A stretch of DNA of 64,000 bases from Streptomyces sp. NBC_00572 (GCF_026341815.1 NZ_JAPENX010000001.1:4464001-4528000), one strand, 5' to 3'. Positions 44,738 to 53,871 are shown, counted from the stretch's first letter. Notes: a model not told the origin generated them from the letters alone. Numbers and translations: made by a program.

Positions 44738-46642
44738 TCAGCGGCGCAGGATCGGGGCGGCGATGACTCCGCTGCCCGAGTCGGTGCAGGTCTCCTCGAC
44801 CTTGAGGCGCAGGCGCAGCGCCCCTTCGATCTTCAGGGACTTGGTGATCGGCTTGCCCAGGTCGACGGTCTCGTTGAAGAGGGCCGGCTGGTCGTCCACG
44901 GAGACGATGATCCGCGCGGTCTCGATGTTCGACCCGTCGTCGATCCCGGCGGTGAAGTCGAACCAGGACCATTCGCGGTTGAGGTCGTACTCGACATACG
45001 CGCCGTTGTAGCAGTCGCCGATGAGGGCGGCTCCGTACTCCTTGGTGTCGATCTTCGCGGTGCCGACGGAGAACCTGTCGGGGTCGCTGACGGAGGCGAG
45101 CGTGGTCAGATCGGCGGTGGGCGCGTCGGGCACGGTCCCGGGGTCGTCGGTCGGACTCGCCGACTCCGCCGGGTCCGTGGTCGGTGGGTCGGTCGGCTCC
45201 TCGGCGGTCGGCTCGTCCGTGGGCTCCTCGGTCGGCGCCTCGGTGGTGGGGTCGGGCGTGGAGGAGGCGGTGGTCGCGGACGGCGTACCGCCCTTGCCCT
45301 CGGTGCCCTTGTCCTCCTTGTCGCCGAGCAGCCGGATCCCGATCACCGCGAGCACGGCGACGAGGAGGACCCCGGCCACGGCGCCGATGAGCGGGCCCTT
45401 GCGGCGGCGGCGAGGTTCGAGCGCCGGGGGAGGGGAGGTCGCCGCCACGGGGGACGGGGGAGGAGTCGGTGGTCCGAAGCCGGGGGCGCCGAAGCCGGGC
45501 GTGGCGACGGTGGGCGGCTCGGCGGACGGCGGGGCCACGGACCCGGGACTCACGGACTGCGGAGCCACCGGCTGCGGGGTCACGGGCGGCTGGGCCGCCG
45601 GAGGTGTGGCCTCCGGCGGAGCCACCACGGGCGCGGCCGGCACCGGCGTCTGTGGCGGCGTGGCGGGCTGCGGCGGCAGCGAGGGGCGTGCGGGCGGTGT
45701 CGAGGGGGCGGCCGGGACCGCGTCCTCGACCGTCGCCGGGCGGGAGGTCGTCGTGGACACCACCCCGTGCCGTACGTCCTTCACCCAGGCAGACAGGGAC
45801 AGCGGCCGCCGCCCCGCGTCGGCCGCGGCGATGCTCAGCACCCGGTCCCGCTGCTCCGTCGGCAGCCCCGCGATCTGCGGCAGCTCACCGAGCGCGGACA
45901 CCAGCTGTTCGGGGGCGGTCGGCGGGGACTGGCCGCTGAGCAGGAAGTACGCGATGGCTCCGAAGGCGTAGCGGTCCGTGCCCGGGGTCCGCTTGCCCTC
46001 GAAGATCTCCGGGGCGGCGTAGCCGGGGGTGAACCACACCTCGGCGGTCTGGTGGTCGGCGGTCAGCTTGCTCAGTCCGAAGTCGACAAGGGTCGCCTGC
46101 CCGTGCTCGTCGACCATGACGTTGCCCGGGGACAGGTCGCCGTGCACGACCGTGCGTCCGGACGGGGTGGCCTTGCCGGAGTGCAGCCAGTCGAGGACGT
46201 CGGCGAGTTGCTCCAGGGTCCGCATCACCTCGCGCCGCTCGCCGGGTGTGGCGAGGGTGCGTTCGGCCCGCCAGTCGCGCAGGTCGAGGCCGTCGACATG
46301 GTTCATGACGAGTACCAGGGCCCGGCCGGTGATCGTCCCGGACTCGCCGGGCCGGTGGATCGGCGGCCCCTGGAAGTGCTCCCGTACCCCGACGACACCG
46401 GGCCGGTGGACGAAACGCAGCAGCTCGGCCTGCTCGTTCCACTTCTGGCTGATCCGCTCGAAGACCTCGGGCGTGATCGTGGTCTTCGAGTCGAGAACCT
46501 TGACGACGACGGGCTCGGCCCCACCGGCCAGTTCGATCTCCGCAAGATAGAGCACGGCCTCACCGCCCCGCCCGATGGACCGCAGCAGCCGATACCGGTC
46601 AGGTGTGGAGTCGGGCCCGATGTGGTGTGCCGTGTTGCTCAA
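44738..46642 (-). CDS. Transmembrane Ser/Thr protein kinase with NPCBM-like sensor
   Basis: 634 residues from TTG 46642, preceded by GGGGGGA; TTG 46654 would add four residues. Kinase domain about 15-285: IGRGGEAVLYLAE, VVVKVLD (ATP Lys), VVHGDLSPGNVMV (catalytic loop with Gly for Arg, a non-RD kinase), TLVDFGLSK and GYAAPEIF. Then a 130-residue Pro-rich cytoplasmic linker, one TM helix (about 430-450), a Thr/Glu/Pro-rich stalk and an extracellular domain (about 530-634) with YDLNREWSWFDFTAGIDDGS and two Cys, resembling NPCBM/NEW2 modules. May sense cell-wall glycans; ligand inferred. Confidence 0.85.
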   Translation of the reverse strand: MSNTAHHIGPDSTPDRYRLLRSIGRGGEAVLYLAEIELAGGAEPVVVKVLDSKTTITPEVFERISQKWNEQAELLRFVHRPGVVGVREHFQGPPIHRPGESGTITGRALVLVMNHVDGLDLRDWRAERTLATPGERREVMRTLEQLADVLDWLHSGKATPSGRTVVHGDLSPGNVMVDEHGQATLVDFGLSKLTADHQTAEVWFTPGYAAPEIFEGKRTPGTDRYAFGAIAYFLLSGQSPPTAPEQLVSALGELPQIAGLPTEQRDRVLSIAAADAGRRPLSLSAWVKDVRHGVVSTTTSRPATVEDAVPAAPSTPPARPSLPPQPATPPQTPVPAAPVVAPPEATPPAAQPPVTPQPVAPQSVSPGSVAPPSAEPPTVATPGFGAPGFGPPTPPPSPVAATSPPPALEPRRRRKGPLIGAVAGVLLVAVLAVIGIRLLGDKEDKGTEGKGGTPSATTASSTPDPTTEAPTEEPTDEPTAEEPTDPPTTDPAESASPTDDPGTVPDAPTADLTTLASVSDPDRFSVGTAKIDTKEYGAALIGDCYNGAYVEYDLNREWSWFDFTAGIDDGSNIETARIIVSVDDQPALFNETVDLGKPITKSLKIEGALRLRLKVEETCTDSGSGVIAAPILRR

Positions 46643-47526
46643 GTTTCCCCCCAAGGAACCGGAGTTGACAGGCGGTCAGCTTGCCGCTTGTGAAGAGGCG
46701 GGGTCAACTGAGCTGATTGCCCGTCACCGTTCGGGCCGGTCCTCAGGCCGTCGCGCCGACGGAGGCGTCCCGGGCGAGCTCGCCACCGACGCCCTCCGCC
46801 GCGGGTCCCGCCGGGCGCCGACCGCTGCGGCGCGGGTGCGAAGGCGCCGGGCGGCGCCTCGTCGCCCTGCCGGATGGTGTCCAGGGACGTGTCGAGGACC
46901 GCGCGGTCCTCGACGGACACCTGGCTCCGGAGGGTCTCGATCGCGCGGATCACCGCCTCGTAGACGGCTTGCGGGTCCTGCGCGCTCTGCTGGTTGTTCT
47001 CGACGCGGCCGACGGCCCCGTCCCCGGAGGCGTTGTAGAAGCCCCGCATGCTGCCGATGTTGTAGGTGACCATCTGCTTGGTGAAGCCGGTGAAGCCGGG
47101 GTCCTCGACGGCCCGCATGATGTCGCGCACGAGCTGGTGCACCTCGGCGCGGTCCACGCTGGTCAGGAGGGTGAGCGGGTTTCCGGAGGTCTCGATGACC
47201 AGCGCGTAGTACGTCCGCGTGAGCAGGGCGACGATCAGATGGAGGAAGAAGGCCGCCACGAGTACGGCGGCGGTGACCTCCACTCCCCGCGTGATCAGTT
47301 CCCGGTCGCTGCCGGACGCCTCGTCGGACTGGGCGGCGGCGAGCGCGGCGACCGCCAGCAGACCCGTGATCAGCAGAGACTTCACGAAGCGTCCCACGGC
47401 GCGCGCCCGCGGGGGCTTGATCTTGATGGTCGTCGCCCGGGCGATGTTCTGGAGGGGGTACGCCTCGGCCCCGATCCAGAGCACTCGCTTGCTGACCTCG
47501 ACCGTGATGACCTTGCGTCTGGCCAT
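46639..47526 (-). CDS. DUF6232-like membrane protein with suspect C terminus
   Basis: 295 residues as read. Residues 1-40 form a small beta domain, followed by two TM helices (about 47-65 and 83-105) and a helical region to about 220. From about residue 243 the reading frame becomes Arg-rich (GGGRRWRARPGRLRRR) with poor G/C at third positions. The other minus-strand frame from 46799 reads AEGVGGELARDASVGATA, then TGA at 46745-46743, with excellent codon bias. A single-base frameshift near 46800 is likely, giving an original length of about 260 residues. Overlap with the kinase TTG would then be accidental. Confidence 0.7.
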   Translation of the reverse strand: MARRKVITVEVSKRVLWIGAEAYPLQNIARATTIKIKPPRARAVGRFVKSLLITGLLAVAALAAAQSDEASGSDRELITRGVEVTAAVLVAAFFLHLIVALLTRTYYALVIETSGNPLTLLTSVDRAEVHQLVRDIMRAVEDPGFTGFTKQMVTYNIGSMRGFYNASGDGAVGRVENNQQSAQDPQAVYEAVIRAIETLRSQVSVEDRAVLDTSLDTIRQGDEAPPGAFAPAPQRSAPGGTRGGGRRWRARPGRLRRRDGLRTGPNGDGQSAQLTPPLHKRQADRLSTPVPWGET

Positions 47527-47895
47527 ACGACTTCTCTTATGCCCCGCCGTGGCCGTGCGTCGCGATCAGGATGCTCGCGAACCACACCGGTCAGCAAGGG
47601 GAATCCGCGATGACGGTCGGCGCCGCCCGGTGAGAGTCTCCGCTCCGTCGGCCCCGGCGGAGCGGGGTCACGTCGAGGGGCGGGAAGCTCGTCCCGGGCG
47701 CCTGCGCGAGCGGGGTGGGCCGCCCCGACCGCTCGGTGCCGGGGGCGGATTCCCGCTCAGGGGTGCGGTGGCGGGCCGGTGTTCGTGGCCGGAAATCGCT
47801 TGGATTCCCGTCACGTTCTCTTGGACGTTCACCACCGCGCCCCCGTCGGGTCTTCTCCGTGTCATCCCGTCTCACTACCGTCCCCGGCGTACCAC

Positions 47896-47921
47896 CCAAT
47901 GGCTCGAAGGCGAACCATTGG
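47896..47921. promoter_or_regulatory. Inverted repeat upstream of the phospholipase gene
   Basis: CCAATGG (47896-47902) and CCATTGG (47915-47921) are complementary with a 12-bp spacer, ending 9 bp before the ribosome site. The 415-bp gap 47527-47941 otherwise shows a lone PHO-box-like GTTCACC (47827-47833) and no gene. Confidence 0.4.
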
Positions 47922-47941
47922 CCGTCGACTGGAGGTCGGTC

Positions 47942-50047
47942 TTGTCATCCGAGATGTCCCGCAGAAGGCTCCTCGCGCTGGGCGGAGGCGCCCTCGGTGT
48001 CGCCGCCGCCGGCTCCTTGCTGCCGCCGTCGTTGCAGGCCGCGATGGCCGCGGAGCCCCCGGCCGGGGGGATGTCGGCGGTCCGGCACGTGGTGATCCTG
48101 ATGCAGGAGAACCGATCCTTCGACCACTACTTCGGCACCCTCCGCGGCGTCCGCGGATTCGGCGACCGCAATGCCATTGAACTGCCCTCCGGCAAGCCGG
48201 TGTTCGAGCAGCCCGCCGCGCTCGGCCGGACCGTGCTGCCCTTCCCGATCCGCGGCGCGGCCGAGACGCAGCAGAAGGACCTCCAGTACATCGGGGACCT
48301 CGACCACTCCTGGGGCGGCGGCGGCAAGGCCTGGCACGGTGGCTGGATGGACGGATGGGTCTCGGCCAAGACCGCCGCGACCATGGCGTACTACGACCGG
48401 CAGGACATCCCCCTGCACTACGAGCTCGCCGACACGTTCACCATCTGCGACGCCTACCACTCGTCCATCCACACCTCGACGAGCCCCAACCGCAACCACC
48501 TCTGGTCCGGCTGGACCGGCTTCGAGGCCGACGGCAGCCGGGCGGTCACCAACGCCGCGTACGCCGAGGACACCCACCCCGGCTACGGCTGGTCCACCTA
48601 CGCGGAGCGGCTCGAAGCCGCCGGGCGCAGCTGGAAGACGTACACCGAGTGGGAGAACTTCACCGACAACAACATCGAGTTCTTCGCCACCTTCAAGAAG
48701 ATCGCCCGCAAGGCGCTCGCCGGGACCGGCGGGCACACCTTCATGGAGTCCTTCTACGCCGCCGTCCGCGACACCGACGACGCCACCGAGCGCGCCCGTC
48801 TGCTCGGGCTCCTGGAGGAGGGCGTGGCGACCCTCACCGACGCCGAGCGCTCCCTCTTCGAGCGCGGACTGCGCCGCGTCGAGAGCGGCACCCTCGCCGA
48901 CGCCTTCCGTGCCGACGTCGCCGCCGGCACCCTCCCCGAGGTCTCCTACCTCGTGCCGTCCGCGATCGACTCGGAGCACCCCGGCTCCTCCTCGCCGATC
49001 GCCTCCGCGACCCTCGTCTACAAGGTGCTCGACGCCCTCGGCGCGCACCCGGACGTCTGGCGCCACACCGTCGTCCTGATCAACTACGACGAGAACGACG
49101 GCTTCTTCGACCACGTGCCGCCGCCGGTCCCGCCCGCGGAGAACACGGACGAGCGCTGGAAGGGCCAGCCCACCGGCCTGGGCGTCCGGGTCCCGCTGCT
49201 CGTCGTCTCGCCCTGGTCGGTCGGCGGCTACGTCTGCTCCGAGACCTTCGACCACACCTCGGTGATCCGGTTCCTGGAGCAGCTCACGGGGATCCGCGAG
49301 CCCAACATCACCCCCTGGCGCCGGGCCGTCACCGGTGACCTCACCTCCGCCTTCGACTTCAAGCGGGGCCGGCGGCAGCCCGAGGTCGAGCAGCCGGGCC
49401 CGATCCCGCCCTTCACCGGCCGCTGGCGCCCGCAGCCCCCGGCCGTGCAGCAGATGCCGGTCCAGGAGCCCGGCGCCCGCCGCGCCCGCCCGCTGCCGTA
49501 CCAGCCGGACGCCTCCGTGACCTCCGTGACCTCGGCGGCCGCGGCCGGTTCCGTCCGCGTGGCGCTCGACAACAAGGGGAAGGCGAGCGCGCACTTCGCT
49601 CTCTACCCCTACGCGGGTGAGTTCGCCGTCCCGCAGCACCAGGACGTCAGGGGGGCGGGGGAGTGGACCGTCCCCGTTCCGGGTGATCATTACCGCTTCA
49701 CGATCACCGGCCCCAACGGCTTCCGCCGCGAGTTCGAGGGCCCCGCCGCCGGCGGCGCCGAGCTCACCTCCCGGATCGATCATCATGACCGTGACCTGCA
49801 TCTCACCGTACGGAACACGGGCTCGGCCCCCGTCTCCTTCACGGTGAGGCCGCTCGGGTACGTGGACGAGGACGACCTCGCCGACTGGACCCGCACCGTC
49901 ACCGTGAAGCCCGGGAAGACCCGTACCGTCGTCCACTCGGCCGCCGACGCGCACGGCTGGTACGACGTCGAGGTGACCGCACCCGGTGGATTCCGCCGCC
50001 GGCTCATGGGTCACATCGAGAACGGCCGTGCCAGCGTCTCCGGCTGA
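47942..50047 (+). CDS. Tat-secreted phosphocholine-specific phospholipase C
   Basis: 701 residues from TTG 47942, with GGAGGT 5 bp upstream; ATG 47954 is also in frame but poorly spaced. Tat signal MSRRRLLALGGGALGVAAAG then cleavage near AMA-AE. Phosphoesterase domain about 45-470: VRHVVILMQENRSFDHYFG (metal ligands), SSIHTSTSPNRNHLW (candidate Thr nucleophile) and NYDENDGFFDHVPPP. Two C-terminal immunoglobulin-like domains (about 515-600 and 605-695) match the paired domain of this family. Releases phosphocholine from phosphatidylcholine or sphingomyelin outside the cell. Confidence 0.92.
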   Translation: MSSEMSRRRLLALGGGALGVAAAGSLLPPSLQAAMAAEPPAGGMSAVRHVVILMQENRSFDHYFGTLRGVRGFGDRNAIELPSGKPVFEQPAALGRTVLPFPIRGAAETQQKDLQYIGDLDHSWGGGGKAWHGGWMDGWVSAKTAATMAYYDRQDIPLHYELADTFTICDAYHSSIHTSTSPNRNHLWSGWTGFEADGSRAVTNAAYAEDTHPGYGWSTYAERLEAAGRSWKTYTEWENFTDNNIEFFATFKKIARKALAGTGGHTFMESFYAAVRDTDDATERARLLGLLEEGVATLTDAERSLFERGLRRVESGTLADAFRADVAAGTLPEVSYLVPSAIDSEHPGSSSPIASATLVYKVLDALGAHPDVWRHTVVLINYDENDGFFDHVPPPVPPAENTDERWKGQPTGLGVRVPLLVVSPWSVGGYVCSETFDHTSVIRFLEQLTGIREPNITPWRRAVTGDLTSAFDFKRGRRQPEVEQPGPIPPFTGRWRPQPPAVQQMPVQEPGARRARPLPYQPDASVTSVTSAAAAGSVRVALDNKGKASAHFALYPYAGEFAVPQHQDVRGAGEWTVPVPGDHYRFTITGPNGFRREFEGPAAGGAELTSRIDHHDRDLHLTVRNTGSAPVSFTVRPLGYVDEDDLADWTRTVTVKPGKTRTVVHSAADAHGWYDVEVTAPGGFRRRLMGHIENGRASVSG

Positions 50048-50066
50048 GCACCCACGGTGAGCCGTT

Positions 50067-50121
50067 GTGCCCGGAGGGTCGGGGCCGAGGTCCGGGACCT
50101 CCGCCCCGACCTTCCGGGCAC
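50067..50121 (+). terminator. Large terminator after the phospholipase gene
   Basis: GTGCCCGGAGGGTCGGGGC pairs with GCCCCGACCTTCCGGGCAC with one G-U. The loop carries its own palindrome, GAGGTCCGGGACCTC. Confidence 0.85.
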
Positions 50122-50147
50122 TCCTGTGAGCATCGACACGAAACGGG

Positions 50148-50163
50148 CAAACGATCACGTTTG
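50148..50163. promoter_or_regulatory. Inverted repeat upstream of the MMPL exporter gene
   Basis: CAAACG-ATCA-CGTTTG is a perfect 6-4-6 inverted repeat 88 bp before the start, in an A/T-richer patch. It would suit a TetR/MarR-type repressor; no such regulator gene is adjacent. Confidence 0.45.
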
Positions 50164-50251
50164 ACTGCCACAGTGGGCCCACGTAGCTCATGCGTTCTTT
50201 TCGGGCCGTTCTCCCGCGAAAGATCCACGAACCACCCAGGGAGCACGTCCT

Positions 50252-52510
50252 TTGGCAGCCATCGCACGGTGGTGCATCAAGCACCGCCTCGTCGCCGTTC
50301 TGCTGTGGCTCGTCGCTCTCGGCGGGGTCGGTACCGCGGCGGTCGTCGCGGGCAGCGCTTACTCCAACGACTACGAGGTCCCCGGGACCGAGTCCGGCCG
50401 TGCCACCGCGCTCCTGGAGCGCGGCTTCCACGGCCTCGGCGGTGACAGCGACACCATCGTCTGGCACACCGACAAGGGCAGCGTCCGCGCCGACGCCGTC
50501 GAACGGCGCACGACCGCGATGCTCGACAAGGTCGCCGAACTGCCCGGCATCGCCTCCGTCACCTCGCCGTACGGCGACACCCAGGGCCAGGTCAGCGAGG
50601 ACGGGCACACCGCCTACGCCACCGTCACCTTCCGCGAGCAGGCCGACGACATCCCCGAGGCGCAGGCCCTGGCCCTCGTCGACACGGCCAAGGCCGCGGC
50701 GAACGACAGTCTCTCCGTCGAGCTCGGCGGCAGCGCCGTCGCCCTCACCGAGGCCCCCGGCGGACACATCGCCGAGGTCGTCGGCGTCGCCGTCGCGGCC
50801 GTAGTCCTCTTCCTCGCCTTCGGCTCCCTCGCCGCTTCCGCGCTCCCCATCGCGACCGCGCTCGTCAGCGTCGGCATCGCGTACTCCGGGATCGTGCTCC
50901 TCGGTCATCTGATGACCGTGGCCGACTTCGCGCCGATGCTGGGCATGCTCGTCGGCCTCGGCGTCGGCATCGACTACGCCCTCTTCATCGTCACCCGGCA
51001 CCGCAGAGGCCTGAAACGCGGGCTCTCCGTCGCCGAGGCCGCCGAGACCGCCGTCGCCACCACCGGCCGCGCCGTCGTCTTCGCCGGGGCCACCGTCTGC
51101 ATCGCCCTGCTCGGCATGCTGATCCTGCGGCTCAGCTTCCTCAACGGCGTCGCCATCGCCGCCTCCCTCACCGTCGTCCTCACGGTCGCCGCCTCCGTCA
51201 CCCTGCTGCCGGCCCTGCTCTCGCTCATCGGCATGCGGGCACTGTCCCGGCGCGAGCGCCGGGCGCTCGCCGAGCACGGGCCGCAGCCCGAGCTGCCCAC
51301 CGGCTTCGCCGCGCGCTGGTCCGCCTTCGTCGAGCGGCACCCCAAGCTCCTCGGACTGGTCGCCGCCGTCGTCATGGGCGTCCTCGCGCTGCCCACCCTC
51401 TCGCTCCACCTCGGCACCTCCGACCAGGGCAACGGCCCGGCCACCGCGACCACGCGGCAGGCCTACGACCTGATCGCCGAAGGCTTCGGCCCCGGTACGA
51501 ACGGCCCCCTCACCCTGGTCGCCGGGCTCGACGGCGCCGACGACCGGGTCGCTCTCGACCAGCTGCCGGCCGCGCTCTCCGCGACCCGGGGCGTCGCCTC
51601 CGTCTCCCCGGTCACCTACAACAGCTCCGGCGACACCGCGGTCCTCACCGTCGTCCCCGAGTCCTCGCCCCAGTCCAAGGCCACCAGCGAGCTCGTCGAC
51701 CGGCTCCGTACGGACGTCATCCCGGAGGCCGAGGCCGGCAGCTCCCTGCAGGTGCACGTGGGCGGTGTCACCGCCTCGTACGACGACTTCGCCGAGATCA
51801 TCATCGGCAAGCTGCCGCTCTTCGTCGGTGTCGTCATCGCCCTCGGCTGCCTGCTGCTCCTGCTCGCGTTCCGGTCGATCGGCATCCCGCTCAAGGCCGC
51901 CGCCATGAACGTCGCGGCCGTCGCCGGTGCCTTCGGTGTCGTCGTGGCGATCTTCCAGTGGGGCTGGGGGAGCGAACTCCTCGGTCTCGGCAGCTCCGGG
52001 CCGATCGAACCCTTCCTCCCCGTGATCATGGTCTCCGTCCTCTTCGGGCTCTCCATGGACTACCAGGTCTTCCTGGTCAGCCGGATGTACGAGGAGTGGC
52101 TGGAGACCGGTGACAACCGGCGGGCGGTCCGGGTCGGCCTGGCCGAGACCAGCCGGGTCATCAACTCCGCCGCCGTGATCATGATCGCGGTCTTCCTCGC
52201 CTTCGTCCTCTCCGGCGACCGGGTCATCGCGATGTTCGGCATCGCGCTCGCCGCGGCCGTCGCCCTCGACGCCTTCGTCCTGCGGACGCTCCTCGTCCCC
52301 GCCCTCATGCACATGCTCGGCGGGGCGAACTGGTGGCTGCCGAAGTGGCTCGACCGGCTGCTTCCCCGGATCAGCATCGAAACGCCCGAGTGCCGCGAGG
52401 CCGCCGACGCGCGTGGGAAAATACCCGCTCAGCGTGTGACGGCCGTGACGGCGACCGCGGCCCCGGCCGCGGAGGAGAGGAACGACGATGTTCGCGATAT
52501 CGCTGGGTGA
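50252..52510 (+). CDS. MMPL-family RND-like membrane transporter
   Basis: 752 residues from TTG 50252 (AGGGAG 8 bp upstream). N-terminal HRLVAVLLWLVALGGVGTAAVV TM, a first extracytoplasmic domain, then five TM helices with MLVGLGVGIDYALFIVTRHR (about 231-250, conserved GxxxDY). The second half repeats it: TM, loop and VSVLFGLSMDYQVFLVSRMYEEW (about 590). Proton-driven export of lipids or lipophilic compounds is usual. Substrate unknown. It overlaps the following acetyltransferase gene by 23 bp, so they are coupled. Confidence 0.9.
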   Translation: MAAIARWCIKHRLVAVLLWLVALGGVGTAAVVAGSAYSNDYEVPGTESGRATALLERGFHGLGGDSDTIVWHTDKGSVRADAVERRTTAMLDKVAELPGIASVTSPYGDTQGQVSEDGHTAYATVTFREQADDIPEAQALALVDTAKAAANDSLSVELGGSAVALTEAPGGHIAEVVGVAVAAVVLFLAFGSLAASALPIATALVSVGIAYSGIVLLGHLMTVADFAPMLGMLVGLGVGIDYALFIVTRHRRGLKRGLSVAEAAETAVATTGRAVVFAGATVCIALLGMLILRLSFLNGVAIAASLTVVLTVAASVTLLPALLSLIGMRALSRRERRALAEHGPQPELPTGFAARWSAFVERHPKLLGLVAAVVMGVLALPTLSLHLGTSDQGNGPATATTRQAYDLIAEGFGPGTNGPLTLVAGLDGADDRVALDQLPAALSATRGVASVSPVTYNSSGDTAVLTVVPESSPQSKATSELVDRLRTDVIPEAEAGSSLQVHVGGVTASYDDFAEIIIGKLPLFVGVVIALGCLLLLLAFRSIGIPLKAAAMNVAAVAGAFGVVVAIFQWGWGSELLGLGSSGPIEPFLPVIMVSVLFGLSMDYQVFLVSRMYEEWLETGDNRRAVRVGLAETSRVINSAAVIMIAVFLAFVLSGDRVIAMFGIALAAAVALDAFVLRTLLVPALMHMLGGANWWLPKWLDRLLPRISIETPECREAADARGKIPAQRVTAVTATAAPAAEERNDDVRDIAG

Positions 52511-53054
52511 CGACGGTGCCGAGCTGAGGCCCCTGGAGCCCTCGAAGGCCGAGGAGTTCCTCGCCCACATGGACCGCGGACGCGCGTTCATCGGCGAGCA
52601 CATCGCCCTCCCCGACTTCGTGGCGGACATCGACTCCGCCCGCTCCTTCCTCGGCTCGTACGCCGAGAAGGCCGCGAACGACACCGGACGCATCTACGGC
52701 ATCTGGACCGACGGCACGCTCGTCGGCGGCGTCCTCTTCCGGACCTTCGACGCCACGTACTGCACCGCCGAGGCGGGCTGCTGGCTGGAACCCTCCGCCG
52801 CCGGGAAGGGCCTGATCACCCGCGCCTGCCGGGTCATCATCGACTGGGCGATCGAGGAGCGCGGCATCCACCGCGTCGAGTGGCACGCCTCCGCGAAGAA
52901 CGGGCCGAGCATCGCCGTCGCCCGCCGCCTGGGCATGACCCGCGAGGGCGTGCTGCGGGAGAACTACCCGCACCGCGGCGTCCGCGCCGACACCGAGGTC
53001 TGGGCCGTCCTCGCCCCGGAGTGGCGCGCGGCGAAGACCTCGTCACCCTCGTAA
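52488..53054 (+). CDS. GNAT acetyltransferase (RimJ/RimL type)
   Basis: 188 residues; ATG 52488 has GGAGGAGAGG upstream and lies within the 3' end of the MMPL gene. Family pattern: LRPLEPSKAEEFLAHM, YGIWTDGTLVGGVLFR, then AEAGCWLEPSAAGKGLITRA (acetyl-CoA loop) and HRVEWHASAKNGPSIAVARR with the NxxSxxVAxRLGM signature. Similar to ribosomal-protein or antibiotic N-acetyltransferases. The target is not identifiable. Confidence 0.85.
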   Translation: MFAISLGDDGAELRPLEPSKAEEFLAHMDRGRAFIGEHIALPDFVADIDSARSFLGSYAEKAANDTGRIYGIWTDGTLVGGVLFRTFDATYCTAEAGCWLEPSAAGKGLITRACRVIIDWAIEERGIHRVEWHASAKNGPSIAVARRLGMTREGVLRENYPHRGVRADTEVWAVLAPEWRAAKTSSPS

Positions 53055-53063
53055 CCCGCTTTC

Positions 53064-53082
53064 CTCATACGGTTCTCATACG
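53064..53082 (+). promoter_or_regulatory. 11-bp-periodic direct repeat CTCATACG x2
   Basis: CTCATACG at 53064-53071 and again at 53075-53082. An 11-bp period is the usual spacing of OmpR/PhoB-family response-regulator half-sites. The repeat ends 7 bp before a TAGCGT -10-like box, so it sits at the -35 position of the downstream gene. Confidence 0.55.
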
Positions 53083-53102
53083 AGGCGCCTAGCGTGCGGC
53101 GC

Positions 53103-53723
53103 ATGGACACCAAGACGACGACCGAGAAGACCGGCGAGACCGGCGAGACCGGCGAGAGCGCCGAGACCGCCGAAACCGTGGAGACCGCGGAGAACGCGGC
53201 GAGCGTGAAGACCGCCGAGGCTGCCGCGCCCGCCGAGGACACGGCCGTCGTCCTGCTCGACAAGCAGGACGACGAGTCGGCCGACGAGGCCGAGGACGAG
53301 GACGAGGACGACGAGCTGTTCGCGGAGGCGGCGCCCGCTCCCGCCGCCGCCGGCATCGGCGGCGCCGCCGCGGCCGTCGTCTCCGCCGCTCTCGGGGTCG
53401 TCGCCCTCACCGGCACCTGGACCGGCAAGGTCGTCTCCGAGCGCGAGACCCTCGTCGGGCAGATCAAGACCTCCGGGGCCGGCACCCCCGCCCAGCAGAT
53501 CTCCGAGATCTACGGCGACGCCTGGCACAGCACCGCCCTGGTGAACGGCGTGTTCTCGCTCGTCGCCCTCTTCGTCGCCGTGCTCGTGCTCATCCTGCCC
53601 GGGCGCCCCACCTGGGTCCGCGCGGTCGCCGTCGCCGGTGCCGTCCTCGGCGGCCTGGGGCTGCTCCTGTCGGCCGGTACTTACTTCGACCTGTTCCTGA
53701 GCCTGCCGAGCGCCGGATCCTGA
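53103..53723 (+). CDS. Membrane protein with acidic repetitive N terminus
   Basis: 206 residues from ATG 53103, probably leaderless: TAGCGT (53090-53095) is 7 bp upstream and there is no ribosome site. Residues 1-80 are Thr/Glu/Ala repeats (TGETGETGESAETAETVE) and an Asp/Glu stretch (DEAEDEDEDDELF). Three TM helices follow: about 84-105, 142-165 and 172-200. No family recognised. The acidic tail could bind cations or a partner. The response-regulator-like repeat suggests regulated expression. Confidence 0.7.
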   Translation: MDTKTTTEKTGETGETGESAETAETVETAENAASVKTAEAAAPAEDTAVVLLDKQDDESADEAEDEDEDDELFAEAAPAPAAAGIGGAAAAVVSAALGVVALTGTWTGKVVSERETLVGQIKTSGAGTPAQQISEIYGDAWHSTALVNGVFSLVALFVAVLVLILPGRPTWVRAVAVAGAVLGGLGLLLSAGTYFDLFLSLPSAGS

Positions 53724-53871
53724 GCCCGTCTAAGGCATCCCTAGGACCCGCCTAAGGACCCCCGTACTCCGAACATGCGGCACTCGCCCGATGTGGCCGC
53801 ACCCCCTGGGAAACGAAAGTAGAGGCATCGCAAGGAGCGATACCGAAACCGAGGAAACCAGGGAGCATCCG

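Noticed and set aside
47827..47833. PHO box upstream of phospholipase C
   Set aside because: Only one clear GTTCACC unit; the neighbouring GTTCTCT is 12 bp away, not 11, so a direct-repeat PHO box is not supported.
47591..47899. 102-codon minus-strand ORF in the gap before phospholipase C
   Set aside because: Arg/Pro-rich, no ribosome site, no family resemblance.
47945..52693. 1582-codon antisense open frame over the phospholipase and MMPL genes
   Set aside because: Crosses two clear genes and a terminator; composition is that of a GC-skew shadow.
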